Source: Pleurobrachia bachei (taxonomy: Eukaryota > Ctenophora > Tentaculata > Cydippida > Pleurobrachiidae). From it: a DNA stretch of 22,306 nucleotides. The DNA lies in assembly GCA_000695325.1 (NCBI GenBank), contig AVPN01001135.1:1-22306 (forward strand), given 5' to 3'. Below the pieces are notes generated by a model. It saw nothing but the letters and a program-made list of their open reading frames with translations. It was not told the DNA's origin and did no database searches. The position numbers were made by a program, and so were the translations under genes. This document shows, one piece after another, positions 1-8,000 of the stretch. Within the stretch, counting starts at the first letter, position 1. Each line of letters opens with the position of its first letter.

Positions 1-134
1 CTACCTAGTAACCTTTTTTCCCAGCAGGTGTGAGTAAAGTGTGTTTAAATGTATATCAACAGGTTTATGGGACCAGTTATTCCTTCAGTTTTATAAATCT
101 AGTTAATTTAGTCGTACCATATATTGTTCTTTTT

Positions 135-524
135 TCAACCAGAGTGTTCGTGTGTGTGAAATATATTTAATCGAGGATATACCGCTCTGATGACTCGTCG
201 GAACATCGTCAATATTTTGACATGTTTCCGTCGGGTATGGGCGGTATACAAGTGCGGAATATTATTATTATTATTATTATTATATCTCAGATAGGCCTCT
301 GAATTGTCCATGTAGAACTGTAAGGACCTAGTGGTACCTATTATACTAGTTAGCTGGATACTACAGCTATCACCTACGGGTATCAGTACCTCTCCATTGG
401 TTATGGATCTCGCCGGTACTCCAGGTGTGATAAATTTACTGCATTGATCAATATCACACACTTTAGTAGCAGGATTGGTATTGGCTGCTTGTAGAAGTAA
501 GAGAAAGCACGGCAACAGCAACAT
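135..524 (-). CDS. Signal-peptide exon of a secreted or membrane protein, partial gene
   Basis: Seen: the frame opens with a typical secretory signal (MLLLPCFLLLLQAA, about residues 1-14). A Cys-containing extracellular-looking stretch follows (CDIDQC, then DSCSIQLTSI) up to about residue 80. It ends in a run of asparagines made by an (AAT)n microsatellite near 261-283. The real exon probably stops at or before a possible donor near 248-249, so the last third of the open frame may be intron. The rest of the gene would lie left of the window. On the minus strand a 3' splice-like AG lies at 535-536, ten bases before the ATG, with a T-run in front of it. That suits a trans-splice acceptor or a 5' UTR intron. 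I do not recognise the family. It lies on the same strand as the membrane protein at 1852-2918 and could be a neighbour of a related type, but I see no clear similarity between them. Confidence 0.45.
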   Translation of the reverse strand: MLLLPCFLLLLQAANTNPATKVCDIDQCSKFITPGVPARSITNGEVLIPVGDSCSIQLTSIIGTTRSLQFYMDNSEAYLRYNNNNNNNIPHLYTAHTRRKHVKILTMFRRVIRAVYPRLNIFHTHEHSG

Positions 525-1003
525 GTCAAGTGGACTAAAAACTTTTACTCCGTATCGGATGGCGATTGTGGAGAAGTGAGACCTTCTAGAGAGCTAGAGC
601 ACTTCCTCTTGCTTGTTACCAATATTGTTATTGACGATATTGCAATAGGGTAACCCCAGTGTCCCGATCTCTGGAATATGAAGGAAAGATAAATGCAAAA
701 ATTCTGCAGCAAAATAAAATTCATGCAGCAAAATGAGAAAATATTAGGGGACTGCAGCAGCTGCTGCGGCAGAAGATATTTCCTATACTTACACACAGAG
801 CAGTGCTGCAGCAGTGTGTAACATATAGAATATGTTTGGGCATGCCCCAGTTGTGCCTAGTGCACCGACAACAGTCAAGTATGGGGGAAAGGGGAAAGAA
901 AAGAGAGATTCATACTTGAACATAGCTCTCTTTTTTCCCCATAGCTTTACAAAGGGGTGAGATCGTTACTATCACTGTTGCAGTGCTGCAGTGCTGCAGC
1001 AGT

Positions 1004-1024
1004 GGAATTTTCCTGGAATTTTCC
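1004..1024. promoter_or_regulatory. Two tandem kappaB-like sites
   Basis: GGAATTTTCC occurs at 1004-1013 and again at 1015-1024, an 11-base spacing that puts both on one face of the helix. Each fits the Rel/NF-kB consensus GGRNNNYYCC. They lie about 480 bases upstream of the minus-strand signal-peptide exon at 524. Function is inference only. Confidence 0.25.
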
Positions 1025-1298
1025 ATCGCTGCAGTGCCTGCTGCAGTGCTGAAGCGACGTTATCTCTCTCACTCTCACTAATCTCTCACTCTGTTTACCT
1101 ATTCCAGACATTGTCTTATCTTATACTGATATCTCTGCACTGCTTGCTACCTTTTCAGTTTTCATGAATTCCTTCTATTGTTACGCTCTAAAGTGTCTCT
1201 CACTCTTGTTTTCAAAATTTCACAATGCAATTTTATTATGCATATTTCCGTTGTACCTGAACTCAACAATAATGTAACAGATTCTTACACTTTTAGAC

Positions 1299-1379
1299 CT
1301 CGCAGGCTCGGTAAAAAAGTAAAAATACATCACTCGCAGGCTCGTGAGGTAGTTACACTTAATGGCACTCGCAGGCTCG
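1299..1379. repeat. Three spaced copies of CTCGCAGGCTCG
   Basis: The identical 12-mer CTCGCAGGCTCG is at 1299-1310, 1333-1344 and 1368-1379, spaced 34 and 35 bases apart. The sequence between copies is AT-rich and unrelated. The pattern suggests a dispersed micro-repeat rather than a microsatellite. Confidence 0.6.
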
Positions 1380-1402
1380 TGCACTAAAGTACAAGAATCT
1401 GC

Positions 1403-1479
1403 CTCGACCTTTGGTCTCGGATCATTATTGTTGCACTTATAACACTCGACCAGTCGACCTTCGGTCTCGTGTTATAAGT
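1403..1479. repeat. Paired small hairpins inside an 11-bp inverted repeat
   Basis: Two related GACC-loop-GGTC hairpins flanked by CTCG-type ends lie at 1403-1419 (loop TTT) and 1455-1469 (loop TTC). The second sits inside a perfect inverted repeat, ACTTATAACAC at 1435-1445 and GTGTTATAAGT at 1469-1479. It may be a MITE remnant or a structured non-coding element; I cannot assign a family. Confidence 0.5.
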
Positions 1480-1851
1480 TGTCAGGTAGAACTTATAGGC
1501 ATAACAAAATCTTACAATGTAGTGGGAGGTGTTGGTTGGCGTTGATAATGGCAGTAAGGATTCTGTCATCGTTTAGCACCCCCCTGTGATATACACGTTG
1601 CTTGTACTAAGTATTATAATGTGGCCTGTCACTTATACAGCCACAACTGCAATTGATAATAACCACACAGTAATAGTTTTAGTGATCCTGCCTCTTGTTA
1701 TTCCTAACTCATTTCTACCAGTCGAAGAGACAAAACATCAGTTAAAAAATCTTATTCAAAATCAGATACAGATAGGAAAATCAAACAAAACACACTAAAT
1801 TTAGTCCATATTTTACTAATAGTCCTTGTCTCTCTGTTCTTGTCACTCTTT

Positions 1852-2918
1852 CTAAGCCAAGTCTCTTCTTTCCATTTCAACATACTCTACGCGATCTTTA
1901 GCATCGGTACAAGGACGCTGAGACGTCAATCTCTCGTAGACTGGCTCTTCGTATGTATCATAAGTAGGTGGTTCCACACTACCTTGAGAGGTGGGTACTG
2001 CAGTGTCGGGCCGATTCTGGATGAGTTTCATATGGGATGGAGTTCTGGTTCGCCTTATAAGGAAGGTGATAGCAGCCAGTATAATAACAGAGCCGAGTAT
2101 GACTGGTAGGGCAATAATGTAATTCCTCATTCTTTGGCATTTATCATCATCATCATATTTGTCGTTATCAGGAGTCCCTGATTCTACCCCATCGTCTTCT
2201 TCACCATCTTCTTCACCTCCTTCATCTTCTTCACCATCTTCTTCCCCTCCTTCATCTTCTTCACCATCTTCTTCACCTCCTTCATCTTCTTCACCATCTT
2301 CTTCCCCTCCTTCATCTTCTTCACCATCTTCTTCCCCTCCTTCATCTTCTTCACCATCTTCTTCTACTCCATCCTCTTCTACCCCATCATCTTCTACCCC
2401 ATCATCTTCTTCACCATCTTCTTTCCAGTTCTGTTCCAGTATCATTCTTTGTGTTACTCTCCGTCCAGTTACAGTATTGATAACTCTCACCCTGACTAGT
2501 TGGGTGGTGTTCATATCGACAGTCATGTTCTGTTGGTAGCCAGCCCCCACAGTTCCGTATTTCACCAAAATGTCGTCTGCATACCAAGCTACTCTAACTG
2601 GGTCAAGGGATGTTATAACCGCTGTAACATCCTTCTCTGTCGTCTGTATCAGATTCAGTTTTGGAGTGTCACAGGTTTGTTCGCATATCGCCAGGTAGGA
2701 ACATCCTGCAAATAACCTAAGGACCCAGTCGCTGTTTAGTGCTATTTCTCGGTATTCCTTGGGAACATCCTCGGAAAATGATAATTTTCCAGATTTGTTG
2801 TCATCTCCATAGATAATTGCAAATGTGTCGCCACTCCAAAACAGCCTGATTCCAGTCAAATTGGATGCTGTCATATTGGCATACATATACACAGATTTAT
2901 TTGTATCAAGAAAATTGG
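1852..2918 (-). CDS. Single-pass membrane protein with acidic stalk, 5' end missing
   Basis: Not recognised by name. The frame is open from the array boundary at 2918 to a TAG at 1852-1854. The first in-frame ATG is at 2884-2886, but no signal peptide is present, so an upstream exon is missing. Numbering from a GTG codon at 2890-2892: an extracellular part (residues 1-157) with several N-glycosylation sequons (NMT, NLT) and Cys64, Cys70 and Cys74; a beta-rich stretch around VRVAWYADDILV that could be Ig-like; an almost wholly Asp/Glu/Gly stalk (158-250) made by a minisatellite; one membrane span (about 257-279) followed by RRTR as stop-transfer; then a tail of about 65 residues. The tail holds a PPTY (PPxY, a WW-domain ligand) overlapping a tyrosine cluster (YDTYEEPVYERL) and a final YVEM, which look like kinase or SH2 sites. 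Likely a type I receptor or adhesion-like surface protein. The frame runs exactly to the point where the 5S array starts, which suggests the 5' exons were cut off by a rearrangement or an assembly join. Confidence 0.6.
2203..2352 (-). repeat. 30-bp coding minisatellite, five units
   Basis: Five near-identical 30-base units encode EEDEGGEEDG each (residues 181-230 of the membrane protein). They are flanked by degenerate 15-base units encoding GVEED-like pentapeptides. The length is a multiple of three, so unit gain or loss keeps the frame. The plus strand reads as a Ser/Pro-rich frame, which I regard as a shadow. Confidence 0.85.
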
Positions 2919-3045
2919 TTTCAAACTTTTCAACACTACTTTAAACAAATTAATTTGAGTTTGGCTGAGTTCTAGTGTTCAACTGGCTCTCTTCGGAGGC
3001 CGGTAACACTTCCTTTTGGTCTGCCTTCCCATCGGGAGGGCGATA
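2918..3045 (+). pseudogene. SL-like RNA copy with altered splice donor (unit 1)
   Basis: Same leader, hairpins and Sm-like site as the copies at 3668 and 4418. The five bases at the expected donor read TTTGG instead of GTAAG (changes at 2960, 2962 and 2963). A fourth change at 3042 turns the closing A-U pair of the last hairpin into a U-G wobble. Without a GT this copy could not donate a leader by normal splicing. It begins exactly where the array begins, so it may be the degraded outermost copy. Confidence 0.4.
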
Positions 3046-3223
3046 ATAAATCGAAAATAATAACAAACTGACTGCTGTGTTCTGTGTGTCGTCATGTGTG
3101 TTGTGTGATGTTTCCCTCACTCTCAGAGAGTGTGTATGAGGCTGTATTAGCATTCAATTATGAGAGTTTCCCTCCGCAAATTCAGTATATATCGGGAGAC
3201 GTGTAATTTGAAGAAAGAAGAAG

Positions 3224-3229
3224 GTATAA
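3224..3229 (+). promoter_or_regulatory. TATA-like box upstream of 5S rRNA
   Basis: TATAAA sits at about -30 to -25 relative to the 5S start at 3254. It recurs at 3974-3979 and 4724-4729 in the other units. TATA-like elements near -30 are known to help internal-promoter 5S genes in several animals and fungi. Confidence 0.6.
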
Positions 3230-3253
3230 AGGCGCTCGGAATTGATGAATGTC

Positions 3254-3372
3254 GGATACGGCCATACTCGGTTGAATGCACCCGATCTCGTTCGATCTCG
3301 GAAGTTAAACAACCGCAGGCCGGGTTAGTACTTGGATGGGTGACCGCCTGGGAATCCCCGGTGCAGTATCCT
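3254..3372 (+). rRNA. 5S ribosomal RNA, unit 1
   Basis: About 119 nt. The ends pair as helix I (GGATAC at 3254-3259 with GTATCC at 3366-3371). The classic metazoan internal blocks are present: GATCTCG near 3284-3300, the box A region near 3303-3318, and box C, TACTTGGATGGG and TGACCGCC, at about 3329-3347. A T-run at 3372-3377 is the RNA polymerase III stop. A TATA-like box (GGTATAAAGG) lies about 30 bases upstream. The open frames across the gene are shadows. Confidence 0.95.
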
Positions 3373-3377
3373 TTTTT
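3372..3377 (+). terminator. Pol III T-run terminator of 5S rRNA
   Basis: Six T residues directly follow the helix I 3' arm. The same run follows the other two 5S genes at 4122-4127 and 4872-4877. Confidence 0.85.
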
Positions 3378-3478
3378 CAACTTTTTTGGCAAATTAATCA
3401 ATAAGGTCACCCACATTTTTGGTGACTTTTTAGGTGAATTTCTAGGTCATTTTGGTGACTCTGACAGCTTGAATCTCT

Positions 3479-3495
3479 CTGTGAGAATCTCACAG
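3479..3495. repeat. 17-bp near-perfect palindrome in 5S spacer
   Basis: CTGTGAGA, a single A, then TCTCACAG: 8-bp arms around one base. It is conserved in all units (also at 4229-4245 and 4979-4995), about 105 bases past the 5S stop. It could be a factor-binding site or a weak hairpin. Confidence 0.6.
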
Positions 3496-3546
3496 TTTTG
3501 TGAGGAGTTACTGCTGCTGCAGCAGAACTGGTAGAGCTTATTAGAT

Positions 3547-3565
3547 CACGTGACCGGGTCACGTG
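3547..3565. promoter_or_regulatory. Paired CACGTG palindrome upstream of the SL-like gene
   Basis: CACGTGAC and GTCACGTG face each other across three bases. The pair recurs at 4297-4315 and 5047-5065, and a further CACGTG lies near 3613-3618 and 4363-4368. The boxes are about 100-120 bases and 50 bases before the next SL-like leader. They are candidates for an E-box-type activator site of a Pol II small-RNA promoter. Inference. Confidence 0.35.
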
Positions 3566-3667
3566 GTACGCTGCTCGTAGTTGAATTATTCCATATTCGG
3601 AAAGGCCACCTACACGTGACTCGTGGCGTACTGGGGGATGGGAGGGAGGTCCGAGACTCCATCAGCA

Positions 3668-3795
3668 GTTTCAAACTTTTCAACACTACTTTAAACAAAT
3701 TAATTTGAGGTAAGCTGAGTTCTAGTGTTCAACTGGCTCTCTTCGGAGGCCGGTAACACTTCCTTTTGGTCTGCCTTCCCATCGGGAGGGCAATA
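3668..3795 (+). ncRNA. Candidate spliced-leader (SL) RNA, unit 2
   Basis: Seen: a leader of about 42 nt ends in TTTGAG at 3709, followed by a consensus donor GTAAG (3710-3714). AACACTA (3682-3688) in the leader pairs with TAGTGTT (3723-3729) beyond the donor, making a stem I that encloses the splice site. Stem II (3733-3753) is CTGGC/GCCGG plus CTC/GAG with one bulge and a C(TTCG)G tetraloop. A single-stranded stretch with CTTTTGG (3763-3769) fits an Sm-site position. Stem III (3772-3792) has nine pairs, including one wobble, with a three-base loop. Known: three stem-loops, a donor near stem I and an Sm site between stems II and III are the SL RNA plan, and SL genes are often linked to 5S arrays. 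Inferred: start and end are approximate, and I do not recognise the leader of a particular phylum. The alternative is another Sm-class snRNA, but no U1, U2, U4 or U5 signature is present. Confidence 0.6.
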
Positions 3796-4003
3796 ATAAA
3801 TCGAAAATAATAACAAACTGACTGCTGTGTTCTGTGTGTCGTCATGTGTGTTGTGTGATGTTTCCCTCACTCTCAGAGAGTGTGTATGAGGCTGTATTAG
3901 CATTCAATTATGAGAGTTTCCCTCCGCAAATTCAGTATATATCGGGAGACGTGTAATTTGAAGAAAGAAGAAGGTATAAAGGCGCTCGGAATTGATGAAT
4001 GTC

Positions 4004-4122
4004 GGATACGGCCATACTCGGTTGAATGCACCCGATCTCGTTCGATCTCGGAAGTTAAACAACCGCAGGCCGGGTTAGTACTTGGATGGGTGACCGCCTG
4101 GGAATCCCCGGTGCAGTATCCT
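4004..4122 (+). rRNA. 5S ribosomal RNA, unit 2
   Basis: Identical to the gene at 3254-3372, with the same helix I ends, internal control region and T-run terminator, and a TATA-like box at 3974-3979. All three copies keep intact helix I pairing, so all look functional. Confidence 0.95.
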
Positions 4123-4417
4123 TTTTTCAACTTTTTTGGCAAATTAATCAATAAGGTCACCCACATTTTTGGTGACTTTTTAGGTGAATTTCTAGGTCAT
4201 TTTGGTGACTCTGACAGCTTGAATCTCTCTGTGAGAATCTCACAGTTTTGTGAGGAGTTACTGCTGCTGCAGCAGAACTGGTAGAGCTTATTAGATCACG
4301 TGACCGGGTCACGTGGTACGCTGCTCGTAGTTGAATTATTCCATATTCGGAAAGGCCACCTACACGTGACTCGTGGCGTACTGGGGGATGGGAGGGAGGT
4401 CCGAGACTCCATCAGCA

Positions 4418-4545
4418 GTTTCAAACTTTTCAACACTACTTTAAACAAATTAATTTGAGGTAAGCTGAGTTCTAGTGTTCAACTGGCTCTCTTCGGAGGC
4501 CGGTAACACTTCCTTTTGGTCTGCCTTCCCATCGGGAGGGCAATA
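4418..4545 (+). ncRNA. Candidate spliced-leader (SL) RNA, unit 3
   Basis: Identical to the copy at 3668-3795: leader ending at 4459, GTAAG donor at 4460-4464, UUCG hairpin at 4483-4503, Sm-like U-run at 4514-4519, terminal hairpin at 4522-4542. Its upstream spacer (4123-4417) carries the paired CACGTG boxes and a CCATATTCGG stretch about 75 bases before the leader, where a proximal sequence element of a Pol II small-RNA gene would be expected. Confidence 0.6.
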
Positions 4546-4753
4546 ATAAATCGAAAATAATAACAAACTGACTGCTGTGTTCTGTGTGTCGTCATGTGTG
4601 TTGTGTGATGTTTCCCTCACTCTCAGAGAGTGTGTATGAGGCTGTATTAGCATTCAATTATGAGAGTTTCCCTCCGCAAATTCAGTATATATCGGGAGAC
4701 GTGTAATTTGAAGAAAGAAGAAGGTATAAAGGCGCTCGGAATTGATGAATGTC

Positions 4754-4872
4754 GGATACGGCCATACTCGGTTGAATGCACCCGATCTCGTTCGATCTCG
4801 GAAGTTAAACAACCGCAGGCCGGGTTAGTACTTGGATGGGTGACCGCCTGGGAATCCCCGGTGCAGTATCCT
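4754..4872 (+). rRNA. 5S ribosomal RNA, unit 3
   Basis: Identical to the other two 5S genes, with the TATA-like box at 4724-4729. It is followed by about 220 bases of normal spacer, then the array stops at 5094. Confidence 0.95.
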
Positions 4873-5094
4873 TTTTTCAACTTTTTTGGCAAATTAATCA
4901 ATAAGGTCACCCACATTTTTGGTGACTTTTTAGGTGAATTTCTAGGTCATTTTGGTGACTCTGACAGCTTGAATCTCTCTGTGAGAATCTCACAGTTTTG
5001 TGAGGAGTTACTGCTGCTGCAGCAGAACTGGTAGAGCTTATTAGATCACGTGACCGGGTCACGTGGTACGCTGCTCGTAGTTGAATTATTCCAT

Positions 5095-8000
5095 TTCCAG
5101 CTCTCCTAACATTTCTATTGTATTTAGAGTGTCAATGAAGGACCCGAAGTGATCCATAGTACGCTAACCTTACAGTGATTTCTTTTTGTGGCTGGGTTTC
5201 GTAGTAGAAAGCAGTATCCTGATGATTTTGAAGCCCAGCTTCAAAACCAGGTCTACGGACCGAGCACCAAAATTGAACCCAATACGGTATGTGAAACTCT
5301 ACCCCTTGCTTTATATAATACCAGCTATCCCACAAATAACTCACAAACTCCACACCTCTCTCCCACAGGACTATCCCATGTCATCCTGGGAGCCGAAGGT
5401 TCAGATGCCCTACTACACGCCCCCGGGGAACACCCCCAGGAAAGTTGCAATTGAGCGGCTGAGGCGGAAGTTTGAGAGTCTCAATATTGAGAGTTTGCTG
5501 TTGGATGCAGGCGTGGAGACGGACCAGTTGATGCCCAAGGATGAGTTGTCTGTAAAGATAAACCTTCCTCGGCCAGTTAATATCCCCGCCAGGTAGGTCA
5601 ATAGTTTGATTATAAATTGTTAAGTTCACCGACTATTAGTCACACCTCCACCACACCTCACACACCTTCACTTCACACACCTCACACACCTCCAATTCAC
5701 AACCACACACATGTAGATCAAGATCAGATGCCACCTTGAAGGATGTTCTGTCTGACATGCAAGTTTCACTGAGCCAGAAACTTTCTGAAAATATCGAAAC
5801 GGAAAGGTACACGCATTCTTTTTCCCCCTTATTATCGCGATCATGTTTTTTTTTTCGAGAATTTAGCATCCTATGTACCTAACATTCCAATCCATTAGTG
5901 CGAAGAGTCGGCCCGGTTCTCGAGCATCCTCGGCCACTTCTATCAAGGACTCTGGGATAAAGGTTGTGTGCCCTAACGGCCAGAGAAAGAACAAGGGACT
6001 GTTTGATGGGAATTCTCTGTTGACAAACCGGAAAACAGCACCAGTTAATCAAGTTCCAACAAATGCTGGACCTCTTCATCAGTACTTCCCAATCTACCTT
6101 CCTTTAGAGGTAGGAACCGTCACTCTGTCTAGTTTAGAAAGATTCAATCAATTCTTATTCGCACCAGAAACAACGGCCCCCAAAACTTTAAAACCCCTAA
6201 CACACCCTCACCTTCCCCAGATCTTCGATAATGAGGAATATGATTGTCACACCCCCGCCGAGTGGGTCAGTAGAATGTTCGAGGAGGATGGGACTGCCAA
6301 GGCGGTCCCCGGGAAGGCCCTTCTGAAGACTCTAGTCACCAGAGAGACTCAGAGTCAAATGAGCAACAATACAACCGATAAGACACCGTCTCCCGTGCAG
6401 CCTGCCTACCAGTGGGTTGATGTGAGTACAACTCTCCAAATTCCAGCTATTCTCTGCTCAACAGATTAGAGGGGGAAATTCTGACTTAAATTCAAGTGCT
6501 ACCATTAGGGAATTTAGCAATGTGTGACACTTGTAAACCCCCAGGTGGGTGTATTGGCCTACTCGACCAAGACCAAGAGGTACTTGGTACAGAGGGCCAA
6601 CATGGGTCTCTCCTGGAGGCACCCTACTGGACCCAGACCCCTCGATGACGCCATGGACTGGACCCCACCCAACTCTGGCGACTGTAGAGATGGAAATAGG
6701 GTAAGGATCGTGTGATGTTAGTTGTCTACTGTGGTAGCTGTTTTAGTTTTGAGATTAAAAAGTTGTAACACCCAAGTTTGATTGCCCCCCGCCCTCCCCT
6801 TGACTCCAGACATTGAAAGTACCAATTCCCCTCCCTTGACAGTACTGGGTACCCCGTGTCCGACTTCTATTTGCTGCTGAGAACCCATACCGTTTCACGA
6901 AGCGTGTTGTTGATGCCCACAAACTCCGAGTGGACTCCGAGTCTGTTATCAGGTAACGAATTCAGGGTTATAACTAGAACTATTAACTTCAAGAAGAAAG
7001 AAGAGAACTGAATCGTAAAACATGATCAATGTCGATCTCGCTCCCAACTCTCTCCCAAATCTCACCGTACCCTTTCCTCAGGTACCACATGTATGTGGAC
7101 TGTATGCACACGGAATCAGTTCCTGACATTGATAAACAGATGTTAGAGAACATCACTAACTACGCCCTGGGTTCCTGTGGTCTGGAGAGTAATAAACTGG
7201 GGTGGCTGGTGCAGCGGCTCCAGAAACAGATCTCTTTGGACTACCAGAGGGCTCATAACAGGGTTGTGTTCGATAGGGTGGCTCATACCCTCCCTGGTTC
7301 ATTCAGCTATGTGAATATCCCGGAGGTTCCAGCCATCTGCAAAAGTGCAGGTACGTTATATAATCAGTAATCACCATGTCTCCATAGAATTTAAAGTTTA
7401 AATGCATAAATATCAATAATGAATATGTTATTGTTTCAACCCACTAACATATTTATATCTCTCTTAGCCCGGATCGATGTACCAAGGTACCCTTTCCACA
7501 AGCAATTCGATAGTTTCATCTTCAACTCTTTCCTAACGCGACCTGAGGCGATCGTTGCGCTGGGGGCGGTGAGGACTGAGTGTAACAAGGTGTCCAGCAA
7601 GGATCTATTCCAGACGAATATCACCAAGTGGATGCGGCTCGAGGAGTTCGAACAGACTCAGAACCAGAGTTGTATGCAAGTGCAGTCATATCTCAAGGTA
7701 TGGTTTATAGAGTTAATTGGGTAATGGGTAGCTAATTGGATTGTTAATTAGATGGTGCATTACTGAAGACTACAGATGATAATCTGTTCCACAACCCCTA
7801 CTTCTTTACAGGACACATGGCTGACCACTCAGTGTACCCGAGTTACCAGTGCCCTCAGGGATGTGGGTAAGGGCTGGTTCAATATTGAGGAAAACCGATG
7901 GGAGGTCTACGAGATTTCTAAGTTGAGGAAATTCATGGAGTTGGTGAAATTTGCAATGCAGGATTCTCTCAGGTAACATGGTTAGATTTAGACCAAACAA

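Larger units (their letters stand above)
525..1851. other. Spacer rich in short repeats, no supported gene
   Basis: I see no convincing coding exon here; the open frames are short and low in complexity. Contents: several CTGCAG-rich islands (about 752-775, 798-818, 980-1003, 1028-1050), two tandem kappaB-like sites (1004-1024), three copies of a 12-base GC-rich repeat (1299-1379), and two related small hairpins with a flanking 11-bp inverted repeat (1403-1479). The stretch separates two genes on the minus strand, so it would hold the 3' end of the upstream one and the promoter or outron of the downstream one. Confidence 0.5.
2918..5094 (+). repeat. Tandem 750-bp 5S rDNA repeat array (two full units and one truncated)
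   Basis: The units start at 2918, 3668 and 4418, a constant 750-base period. Units 2 and 3 appear identical over their shared length. Unit 1 differs at 2960, 2962, 2963 and 3042 only. The third unit stops at about 5094, after some 677 bases, and joins directly to dynein copy A. Each unit contains, in order: an SL-like RNA gene, a spacer of about 200 bases, a TATA-like box, the 5S rRNA gene with its T-run, and a spacer with inverted repeats and CACGTG boxes. The near-identity of units is typical of concerted evolution in 5S arrays. An assembler may have collapsed a longer array. Confidence 0.9.

Noticed and set aside
545-796. Minus-strand open frame between the two left-hand genes
   Set aside because: It is built from CTGCAG repeats and AT-rich text, with no splice context or recognisable domain.
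2159-2539. Ser/Pro-rich open frame on the plus strand
   Set aside because: It is the complement of the acidic minisatellite in the minus-strand membrane protein, which has a membrane span and a coherent layout.
3160-3534. 124-codon open frame repeated in each 5S unit
   Set aside because: It runs straight through the 5S rRNA gene and its terminator, and its identity across units comes from the array itself.
3668-3795. Candidate as U1, U2, U4 or U5 snRNA
   Set aside because: The 5' end lacks the U1 donor-pairing sequence and the known U2, U4 and U5 motifs; the internal GTAAG donor after a leader fits SL RNA better.
5167-5216. Block read as a simple inversion or a foreign insertion
   Set aside because: The reverse complement of 9122-9171 does not match, and no bases are gained or lost; only the unreversed complement fits, at all 50 positions.
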